From Ichthyophonus hoferi (Eukaryota > Opisthokonta > Ichthyosporea > Ichthyophonida > Ichthyophonidae), in NCBI GenBank assembly GCA_002751075.1, contig NAOQ01000085.1:3789-21955 (forward strand): a DNA stretch of 18,167 nucleotides, in the 5' to 3' direction. The stretch's first letter is position 1; each line of letters begins with the position of its first letter. The notes below the pieces were generated by a model, which was not told the origin of the DNA, ran no database searches, and was given only the letters and a program-made list of their open reading frames with translations. The position numbers were made by a program, and so were the translations under genes. Of this stretch, positions 1 through 9,434 are shown in pieces.

Positions 1-160
1 TAATAGCAAGAATACCATCATTACTACGAGTGTTTAAATTAGAAATAAATTAGTCTCTACGAAAATACTTATTGCTCTGGTAGTTTGTCCGCCCATACTA
101 CACAGTTTCTTAAACCCTAACTCGAAAATTAAGTCTTTAGTCAAATTAGTAATAATTACA

Positions 161-316
161 GTAGATAAGAAAGAATGTGCTGAGGAATGACAAAGAGCTG
201 CTAAGGTATATTTAAATAGATTTGAAGAAGTGACTGAAGGAGATTATAATGGCTATTATACGAGAATGCTTGGATGCGTACGACAGTCTTTACAAAGGGA
301 AACGAAACCTGAATAA
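161..316 (+). CDS. Possible last exon of a gene lying left of the window
   Basis: After a plausible acceptor (AATAATTACAG, ending at 161) one frame runs to a TAA at 314-316. An AATAAA overlaps that stop (312-317), and a second one lies at 351-356. The residues, for example AAKVYLNRFEEV followed by GDYNGYYTRMLGCVRQSL, look like a helical, charged protein end and not like translated AT-rich noise. One TGA at 188-190 interrupts the frame. It would need a later acceptor, a lost gene, or a code in which TGA is read through. I do not recognise the family. Open stretches of this length are common by chance in DNA this rich in A and T, so support rests mainly on composition and the poly(A) signals. 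Confidence 0.25.
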
Positions 317-1172
317 ATTTTATTCCATAAAAAATCATTATTAGCTTTTTAATAAACTGATTTTTAACAAAATTATCATTTTCATACTATATTGTCGTTA
401 AAGCTTGGGGAAAAAAAATGACGTTAACGTTTGGAAAACTGTTATTAAAGCTCACGAAACCCCATATTTGTAGCTTTTGTTTTCTTTATGATAACCCAAT
501 ACATGTTTAGACTCACTCTGTAGACTCTGGTTATGTAATTAAAGTGTATATGGCTCTAATCAACTCTGTCACTAATATTAACTGTAAATAATAATAAAAT
601 TAGGAGTATCTTGCAGATTAACTGGCAATTTGTTAGACTTTAAAAATAAGTGCAGGTACCTAAACAAGACGTAATTTAATTTGTTTAACCTGGCTGCTAT
701 ATTTTAAGGCATATCATTAAATAAAATACTATTTAAATTTGACTGTCATACCTTTTAATAAACACTAGTATTATAGTCCTAAAGAATGATATCATAGGCA
801 GGTTCTAGTGAAGGATCATGTTCTAGTGCTTCATGTCACTTACAGGCATATTCAAATGTAAGCAACAACACAGGTCTCAGTAGCAACATATGGAATAGCT
901 ATATATTAAAACATAAGCAACTTTAAGACTGGTAGCTTTGAACGACGATAGTTAATATCCTTGGCTATATGACCTAAATGAAGGTACCTAGTTTGAACTG
1001 ATATTCTGTTATCAAACCGTTTAGTAAACGATAGGTTATTGTTTCTATATTGAAGGTTCTTGAAGAAGGATCTGATAGAAATGTCAACCAAGGCATAAAT
1101 AGTAGAATTTTTTCTTGTGCAATGTGTTGAAACCAAAGCGTTCAATATAATTTTTTACAGCTTATTCCTTTA
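317..1172. other. AT-rich non-coding stretch
   Basis: I see no convincing gene here. There are frequent stops in all frames, A/T runs and scattered AATAAA motifs. A 79-codon frame on the minus strand (906-1145) has no recognisable motif and no splice or promoter context. Confidence 0.5.
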
Positions 1173-1310
1173 TGTTGCAAGACAGTTAACTCGGAATGAA
1201 AACGTAGTTCAGCCGAAATTCTGCTAACTAGCGGGTCATGAAATTATTGGTCCGAGGCTGATTACTGAAGTAACGTTCTCGTTCTTTATTAGATAAAATG
1301 ATTTGTCAAT
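1173..1310 (-). repeat. Dispersed repeat, copy A (inverted)
   Basis: Read on the minus strand, this segment aligns along its whole length with 1666-1802. Shared blocks, in order, are GACAAATCA, TTATCTA, ACCAAT-ATTTCATGA, TTCGGC-GAACTACG, TTCATTC and TCTTGCAACA, with a few short gaps and roughly 70 percent identity by eye. Copies A and B therefore form imperfect inverted arms about 137 bases long around a 355-base centre, as in a foldback or MITE-like element. The family is unknown to me. Confidence 0.7.
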
Positions 1311-1569
1311 GCCAGATAATTGGTTACCTGACTATTCCAGTGTCATTGATGATCCGTAAATTGTGTTAATATAATTCTTTATTCACATTAATAGATATTG
1401 GCATATTGACATCCGCATAAAACTGTGGCCCTTACTGCCATATTTATCAGGTTTGAGGGTAAGTTCTGTCCAAAAAGGAAGCACATAAAATAACACGTGG
1501 TACATACTTCCTTTACTCTTATTTGGTTTCGAATATTGGGATTTCCCCGTTATACATTGAATGACAGAC

Positions 1570-1620
1570 GGGGACAGATGGCAGATGGGGACAGATGGCA
1601 GATGGGGACAGATGGCAGAT
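1570..1620 (+). repeat. 17-base tandem repeat, three units
   Basis: Three exact head-to-tail copies of GGGGACAGATGGCAGAT lie between the inverted repeat arms A and B, preceded by a partial match and followed by GGG. The G-rich unit stands out against the surrounding AT-rich DNA. Confidence 0.9.
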
Positions 1621-1665
1621 GGGATAATTTCCTCCCAAAATGGGACCAATGATCGTAAGATCCTT

Positions 1666-1802
1666 ACTGACAAATCAATTTATCTAGTTATGAATGTTAT
1701 CCATCAAGCTAATATTGAACCAATCATTTCATGATGCGATTGTTACCAACTTCGGCCGAACTACGTTACGTGTTCATTCAAAGTTGGACGATCTTGCAAC
1801 AA
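1666..1802 (+). repeat. Dispersed repeat, copy B
   Basis: This is the best-preserved copy of the repeat. It contains the perfect 10-base palindrome TTCGGCCGAA at 1751-1760 and ends in TCTTGCAACA. It is inverted relative to copy A (1173-1310) and in the same orientation as copy C (2944-3068). Confidence 0.7.
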
Positions 1803-2943
1803 TTGGTTGTGTTTCAAATGACGTAATGAGTTCTTGGTGATTTTATTTCTGTCATTATATAGAAATAATACAAAGTAATTTACCCCAAAATATGGGCCTA
1901 GTTCTGTATAACACTAGCTTTAAGTTATCTATATTTATGTGATAAAATAGATAGTACATAACGTGATCAAAGCTTTATTAATTATGTTTAATTTACTTCA
2001 TTAAGTAATTTCCATTTACAATTAACCTACAGAAGTACACAAAATTTTAATACCCATAATATATATTATCCAAATAGATCTGATAGTTTAAAAAAATACC
2101 TAGATCCAGGTAACATAACTAGATACAAAAAAATCTATCTAAGCTTAATAACCATTTATAAATTGTGGATTTCGCCTATATCCAGCATAAATAGATTAGG
2201 GAGTTGCGTAGTTCCAAAAGATTTTAGAACAATTTGGATGTTGTGTTGAAGCAACTTCGGCCGGGCTAGCAGTAGATACAATACTTAGTGCCTATCCGCT
2301 TTCAATAGAAGAAAGTGTAATGGCAGGTGTATATGTTGATTCTATCTCTAATTGTTTGTTGCGATTGTAGTCAGCTATTACTGAAGGAGGGATTCCTATT
2401 CCAGTTTGTTTCAGTGCAGTAGTACTTATGGCACAGTGTGTTCAATCAATAAGGGGTACTATATCTGTATATATTAATGTGTGTTGTTAGAATCAAAAGT
2501 TACCAAACAATTCTCAGTGTTGATGATAGGAGAATGATTCTCAGAACATTAGCGCTTATTCTCAAGTGTTAGTACTGATCCCGACATTACAGCAAAGATA
2601 CGATAATTATCAAATACAGAACAAGTATATTTTAATCATTAAGATAAATTATCTATATGTAAGAAATGCAAAGCTTTGTTTTGTAATGGTTGAAATGGCA
2701 TTAACCGTCTTTACTACTAGTTTTTTTGTTCCTTTTTTCCTTTCCGCAACATGCATTTTTGCGAGTGTCAATCATAGTTCATCGTTGTCAAAGGAACCGA
2801 TGGTAAAAATACCATTCACAGAAGACCAGTGAGGGCCACTCGAGTTATTTGATTTTTCCTAAATGACCTAACCTCATTGTATCTTAATTTGATTGCCTCT
2901 GTAGCTAATTATCTCATTTAACTATCGTGCTTACATTCTATGT
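1803..2943. other. AT-rich stretch between repeat copies B and C, with a coding-like scrap
   Basis: The stretch is mostly AT-rich and non-coding. Within it, 2217-2490 on the + strand is less AT-rich, and its translation looks protein-like but broken (pieces such as AVDTILSAYPLSIEESVMAG and EGGIPIPVCFSAVVLMA). It includes CAACTTCGGCCG at 2252-2263, a 12-mer shared with repeat copy B. I cannot name a family. It could be part of an old element that carries the repeats, or chance. A further open frame at 2566-2832 has a hydrophobic stretch but no recognisable motif. Confidence 0.3.
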
Positions 2944-3068
2944 ATTGACCAATTTGATCAATAAATTTACCTAATTAAGAACGCTGTGCCATTAACTAGT
3001 AATGGATCAGTCATGTTATGATCCGTTTGTTACCATATGTTCATCCGGAATTGAACTGTCTTGCAACA
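2944..3068 (+). repeat. Dispersed repeat, copy C (internally shortened)
   Basis: The two ends match copies A and B: ATTGAC-AAT at the start, then GTTATGATCCGTTTGTTACCA, matching GATGCGATTGTTACCA of B. A gap over the TTCGGCCGAA core follows, then TGTTCAT-CCG-TTGAACTGTCTTGCAACA, closest to copy A. It is in direct orientation with copy B, with 1.1 kb between them. Confidence 0.55.
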
Positions 3069-4634
3069 GATTTTTTTAACAATGAAAATCTACCCAGCAA
3101 TCCATTGTTCACATTGAACAATTAAGTAAGCATTATGCTTGTCCCTGTGTTATTGATAAATATGTAAATAACAGGGCAGATAGATCTGATAACCCCCAGG
3201 TTCCTGTAGGTTGTATAACCAAGTTTTAAGAATTAAATATAAACCAGTTGTTTACAACTAATTTTAAGTGTTAATAAAAAATGGTTTTTAAGTAAATTAT
3301 GTTGCTATTTGAGCAAAACGTTTTTACCAATAAAAAGTTATGTCTATAGGATAAGAAAGTTGGTTTATTTTGAGAGTATCTAAAATGATTGGTCAAAAAA
3401 GGTAAGTGGGATTGCGGTTTTGGTCAGACTTTAAAGACATCGATCTTATACAAGATTTGATCAAAACATTCAAGGGCTGTGGAGATTCTGAAATTACAGT
3501 ACCAAGCATCAAACAAACTTTAACTATCAGGGGCTAGCACGTACCAATTGACTCTGATAAAATCAATATTCAAAAGTGCCAATTCTAGCACTTTTAAATT
3601 ATTATAATATTTTTAATCATATTAGATTGGGCAGCTTTCTTAAAAAACGTCATTTTCCAATAAATGCACACAAGCAGGTACTGAAAGTGGTTAGTAACTA
3701 CCATAGAAAACCGATTTTCATCTAGAAATACAAATTTCAATCCAATTTGAAATGCTCTAAACTTCTTGCCCATGCCATAGTTAAAATTGCTTATGTTTTA
3801 ACACCAGTGTTACGAAAGATTTGTTTAGAATGTGGATATATCAATTAGAGGTCAAGTTACGACTACGATTTTATTACTTTCATCTATCGATAAATATTTT
3901 TCTTTTTGACAAGAGTTCATAGAGACATTATAAACGATCTGACTGGACCGTTGTCATATAGATACTATTCATGTATTGATAGTTCTTTCAGGTGGCCGAA
4001 TTATTGATATAAAAGGAGTGTTTCTCTTCTCTATTCTGAAACCAAATTTTTAGTTCTTTGTCAATCTACAGTTTAAAATACAGAAGTTCTCCAAATGCTC
4101 TTAATCCAGTACTATATATTCTTTTTTTGTGGCTACTCATAAATTTAAGTGCCCTGACCCAAGCTAGTCTAGCTAATTGATACTTCAAGGCTATATTTCT
4201 TATTATTTTCACATAAAAATAACATTAATTAATTTAATTTTGTCAAAAAAAGAAACATTTAATTAATCTATACAATTTTATATATAACTATAATCATTTA
4301 ATGTTATTTGCAATTACTATTATGTGTGTATTCCAGAAAAATAGTTGGTGCAATCTGTTGGTATTAAATGCCAATCCAAGAGAATTAATCAACATTGAAC
4401 CAGCCATCTGGCCAATGAATTTTATAAATAGCCTAAAATATTAGAACAAAAAAAAATTTATTGTTATTTTTGTCATGTTGATGTAATGCCAGTCGTAGAA
4501 TTATGTTCTTTGCTGAACTAGCAGCAACAGGATTAACTTAAATCATAATTTTCTGACTAGAAGGCAATTTAACATTCTGTCTCATTTACCTGGGAGTCCT
4601 GAGAACATAAGTCAGTTTGATTCCAAAAAAAAAA

Positions 4635-4659
4635 TATTTACCTAAATTTTAGGTAAATA
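4635..4659. repeat. 25-base palindrome
   Basis: Two perfect 12-base arms (TATTTACCTAAA and its reverse complement) are separated by a single T. It can form a cruciform, or a tight RNA hairpin if transcribed. It follows an A10 run in otherwise featureless DNA. Confidence 0.85.
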
Positions 4660-5282
4660 AATTACTCGCGTAGAGATGATACATAATTTAGACATGTAAA
4701 TGTGGTTACAACCATTATAATATTGAAACCTTTCTCTGTAGTCTGCAGAGTTAAGTTTTGTTACAGGTTTATCTTAATTCCCAGGCGAGATAACCAGCTA
4801 CCAATACAAATGAGCCATTTAGTCTAGTAAATCAATTAACTACTAGCCTTGGGAATGTGACAAAGGAATGCAAATAAGGGGTCATAAAACATCAATATAT
4901 TTTTACGGCATTGAGTAAATGAAGAAAAGTAAAGAATGCAATGTGACACTATTGGTTTGCCATAAAAAATGCTTAAGTATTGGGCCAGAATACAAGAAAA
5001 ATGTATATACGTGAACAATTTACTTATATATGTAACATCATGGCGTAGCATTATTTACATCACCGCAGAGTATTATATATATCTACTACATTTTTTAGCC
5101 TTGAACGCTACTCCTGAGGTAATACAACAAAACTAATAACAACTTATTTTATTTAGGCCGAGTTGGATGAAAGGATGTCGCCAATTCTAAAGCATATAAA
5201 ATAGCACAAACCATATGGGTAGATCGATCTAGCACAAACTGGCAAAAAGCATTTTTTGTAAGACTAAAATTAGAAATTTAAA

Positions 5283-5342
5283 TGGTCAACGCTACTTACT
5301 AAAGCGAGGTCGAATCCCCCCACTCGTAACCCTGTATTTTTT
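5283..5342 (+). other. tRNA-promoter-like patch (possible tRNA relic or SINE)
   Basis: TGGTCAACGC (5283) resembles an RNA polymerase III A box. GGTCGAATCC (5308-5317) is one base from the B-box pattern GWTCRANNC, and a T6 run (5337-5342) could end polymerase III transcription. The T-arm stem does not pair and no cloverleaf can be drawn, so this is not an intact tRNA gene. It may be a decayed tRNA-derived sequence or chance. Confidence 0.2.
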
Positions 5343-6267
5343 ATTCCAGTAGCTACACTTAAATTCTCCAACCTTCACTAATGACTGGAAGTTCCGCCTA
5401 TCACCTAATTTAGACGAAGTTTTTCAAGGCGAAAAAGCCGCCTATATTGGATATCTTTATTTGTCACATACATCTAACGGTTTTTATTTCCATCATAAAA
5501 ATATTGACAAGTAGTTTGGTGAAAATATGTTACTAGAAAATGAGGGTCATTATAAGACCAAGGGTATGGTTAGTAATTGTAACTAACCCCATCTGACCTT
5601 TGGACGGTAGTTAAATATAGATGTACAGATAGGGTCGATTAGGGCTAGTGCCTGACATCTTGTAAAATACAATATATTCCACCAATTGCCGAAGTGTGCA
5701 ACATTGTACCAATCACTGGTACGGTTGGTTACTCCGAACATCGGATTTAGCGTTGGCCAGGTTCAAACTAATTATATATATATAACGATACCGATATACA
5801 TTATCTCTGGTATACCCGCAGGCCTATGACTAGTATATAGTATGTAGTATAACTTATTTATCCACAACTATAAGACATGGTTAAGTTAGCATAAATACAG
5901 TACTATTATTTTATATATCTAGGTTATTAAGAGTTATATGTAATATGGTTTATTCCAAGACTACCTACATTTTTATCTTACTCACAGATTCTGTAATATA
6001 GAGAGCTTGGAACTTCTTTTATAAATGTTCCAAGTACTTCCTTTAAAAGTTTGGCGCTTAGATACGAAGACAACCAAAATAAAAAGCCTTACAAAATTGT
6101 CACCTACATAATATACCTTATCCGTGTACTATACATATTGTGCACTAGACTTACAGACATTATAGAAACAAAACAGGAGCTACACCAAACCACCATACTC
6201 GGAGTATAACATCACCAAAGTGTGTATATGTGGAATGTCAATGTGAGACATTTGAATAAGTACCACT

Positions 6268-6319
6268 ATGGAGTCACAGGGTCCACGGGACTATCACTCC
6301 CATGAGGGCTTGGCAACAG
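6268..6319 (+). CDS. Gene 1 exon 1 (start codon; GC donor proposed)
   Basis: The ATG at 6268 has A at -3 and G at +4, and an in-frame TGA lies just upstream (6253-6255). The encoded residues MESQGPRDYHSHEGLAT match the style of exon 2 (its early residues include PPVPRDFRG). Exon 2 begins in phase 1, and the only donor here giving that phase is CAG/GCGTGT, a GC-AG intron of 847 bases. The nearby GT at 6322 gives phase 0, and from exon 2 it reads into a stop. A missing exon between the two is the alternative. Confidence 0.5.
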
Positions 6320-7390
6320 GCGTGTTTCCCCTTTACCTATATATCCACTAATTCAATTTTTTTGGTTTTTCCTGTAAATGTTTCTTTTAGGTGGCATGTT
6401 TTAATCAGTCTGTCCCTTTCATTTGGCCTGCTAGGTCGAGCTTGAAACTACCTCAATGTGAATGTGTGCGTTGTTTGGGTTGTGACGTGTTGCGCACAGA
6501 CATAAATACAATGTCTATGTTATACTTGACCAAGGTTGAGATAGAAATCAATTTTTATAGGCTGGACATGCTCTCTTACTATGAAATATCGAGAGGCCTT
6601 GCTCTGATATTTACTACAGGTTTAGCTTTGGCTAATATATCTTAATATCAATATAGGAAGGGATGATGCGGTTGGAGAGTTTTATTCCTAGACAGAAAGT
6701 GTATATTAGAGATAAAGTACAATGGGCCCCTTGAATTAGGATAAGTGATAGGTTATAAACAAAGTGGGAATACCCACTTTATTATAGATGTGGTAGAATA
6801 AGTGTACTTGTCGACTCTCGAAGGTAGTTTTTTATGATTTTGTGTAGATGGTAAAGGGCAGAACATGGCATGGGGAGATAGTTATTATCTATTTCTTTTA
6901 TAACGGTGAACATATCTGTACATATTGTTAATGATGGTGGGGCTGCGGCCATTATCTTCTTTCGTTGTTTCTAACTGCCAGCCTATCTTAAGACTATCTA
7001 TATTATTTACACTGCTGCGGGCATATACACACACCCTCCCTCTCTTTCTCCTTCTCTTTTTCTTTCTCAATCTATCTCATCCTTTTTATATATATATTTA
7101 ACCCATCTCTCTGCTAACCTACCTACACCCACCCCAATCTATGTCACCATCTTGGTCTTTCTTCAGGCTATGAACCACCCGTTCCTCGTGATTTTCGTGG
7201 CAGTTTCCCCTCACAATACCGTAACAGCGAACACGATACCGCAGCCAACCACGGAGGGAGTCCTATAGTTGAGATGGATAATACACACAGAGGAATATTT
7301 AAAGGCGATAATGGAGGCTATCATAGCTATAGACAGCCTAGTGTATGGGAGGACCAGTATTCCCTGGTACGACAGCAGCAACATCTACAC

Positions 7391-7421
<31 letters not shown>

Positions 7422-9403
7422 AGCAACAACAACAACAGCAGCAACAACAGCAACACTCTAATATGCACGAGCATATGCCTAGCCGTGACATATCTCCCAG
7501 AGATCAGCCTGTGTCTCATGATAATCGACCAATTCATGACCAGTCCACCTTCCATGAGTTTGACGGCCTATCAGTGGATCGTAATAATGATGTTGCTCAG
7601 AGAAAGCGTCTCTCTCATCTAGACCACACGCCGTTATATGACCATCCCTTTATGCACAACAGTGCTAGTGTTAGCACCCTGACGAAGGACCGGTTCATTG
7701 GATCGTCTCCCAATCCACCTTCATACTCTCACCACCTTCCATCCAGCAACATTCAAGGCCTACCCTCACAGCATTCACAATCCCACGTACCCTCTACCGG
7801 TCCCCCCAGCTCTCTTTCTTTAACGGATCCTTTATTCGCACAGACAGTCAAGGGCAGATCACCTCATTCTACCCTACCGTCCTACATGCCCTCACATATG
7901 GATGCTTACAAATATGCGTATAGTGATGATCATACTTTTGATAGCACTCCCAGTGGGTTTGATAACCGAGGTAAAGATGGAAGGCATGGCGGTGTTCGTA
8001 GAAATGATATTAAACACACAAACATAAACGAACATGACCCACATGCCCTACCATACGAGATGCACATGGCAGGTAAACCCATGAGGATGCCACTACATAA
8101 CACTATTCCTGGATCTTTAGTACAAGCATCACCTAGTGGAACTGGCCATAATGATTATAATAATGGTATGAAATCGGTAAGAGGGAGCCATGATTTATTT
8201 ATGCCCAATAAGTCGTCGCCTTTAAAACAGTTGACATCACCACTAGACTCTACGACCCAGTCATTACCACTCTTTGACACTACACCTGGTGACGAGCGTA
8301 CTGACAGAACAATAACAAGCACGCATTCATCTATGGATGATGGTCGACGTGTTTCCCTGCCTAGCCCTCATTCATATAGCAACAATGTTTGTATTCCGCT
8401 CCCCATCCTTTCTATGACTCTCTAGTTTCTCTTTATCATTTTGCTTACAAATTCACACAAATAGACACACACTCATATATATACTCATATTAACTCATAT
8501 ATCCTATCTGTGTGACCATCTAATTGTTAGATAAATTATTAAATGTTATACCTACCCTACCCTGTCCCTCCAAGCATTCCTTTCTCTTTTAGCAACATTG
8601 TTTCTCTTCTCACCCTCTTTCTCTCTTTTTTTTTCTCTCTCTCTATCACTTCGTCACCTAATCTGTTCTTACCCCTTTCCTTTTCCTTTTTAGCACTAGG
8701 CTCTATTCAGTCTTATCTAGATAGAGCTATACCTCAACATGGGTAGGCTGTTGTATTAGGGCATTTGATAAATACTAATACAGGATAGAACCATATTCTT
8801 AGATCAATTATTAACCTAATATCTTCTACTCTATCCCCGTCTCCCTTTTGTGCGCTTTCTCGGTTTACTTTATCTATCTACCTTTAAATATACACATACA
8901 TACACCAGTCAAGCCAACCAGTGGCACCAAGGTTGTTTAGTATGGAGGTGACAGGAGTACAACCCCTTAAACCCGACCATGTCAAAGAGGCCTACCCTCC
9001 GAAGAAACGATTAAAGAAGAAACAGAAGAAAATGTCAGAATCAGAGTCGGATGGTTTAGGCACACTACCAGTGGCTACTACTACGCATACAAGTATACTG
9101 GTGTTATTAATATTTTGCTTTATATATGTATGTTTTTGTTTGGGCATAGACATAGACATAGGTATCCTATGTGGTTATGTTGTAAGCAGTCATATTGAAA
9201 TGGTAGAAGAGATAGGATGTCCCCTTATGTTTATTCCCGTTCCAAGATCAGTGAGGCCTATCAAGTTACCCACATACATACTATCAATAAGCACTTATCT
9301 ACAATACTTTTTCACTTAGGTGGTAAGCCAATTAACCACAATGTTTATTTTATCTTACTTAGACTCGCAAATATGGTACGGTGTGATAAATCGTATCTGT
9401 ATA

Positions 9404-9434
<31 letters not shown>

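Larger units (their letters stand above)
3069..6267. other. AT-rich intergenic stretch
   Basis: I see no convincing gene. The stretch holds a short coding-like scrap at 3406-3537, a 25-base palindrome at 4635-4659, a tRNA-promoter-like patch at 5283-5342, and a hairpin with GGTTAGT/ACTAACC arms near 5567-5587. The last few hundred bases before 6268 should hold the promoter of gene 1, but I cannot point to a defined TATA or initiator element. Confidence 0.45.

Noticed and set aside
1173-1802. CRISPR-like or phage-type repeat array
   Set aside because: The copies are few, diverged, inverted and unevenly spaced, and the window is clearly eukaryotic with introns.
7269-7622. 117-codon frame with Asn/Ser runs
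   Set aside because: It is a shifted reading of the CAA/CAG tract in gene 1 exon 2. The exon 2 frame is far longer and joins neighbouring exons in phase.
8543-8746. 67-codon frame ending in AIPQHG
   Set aside because: Most of it is an intron pyrimidine tract. Only its last 50 bases are kept, as a possible cassette exon.
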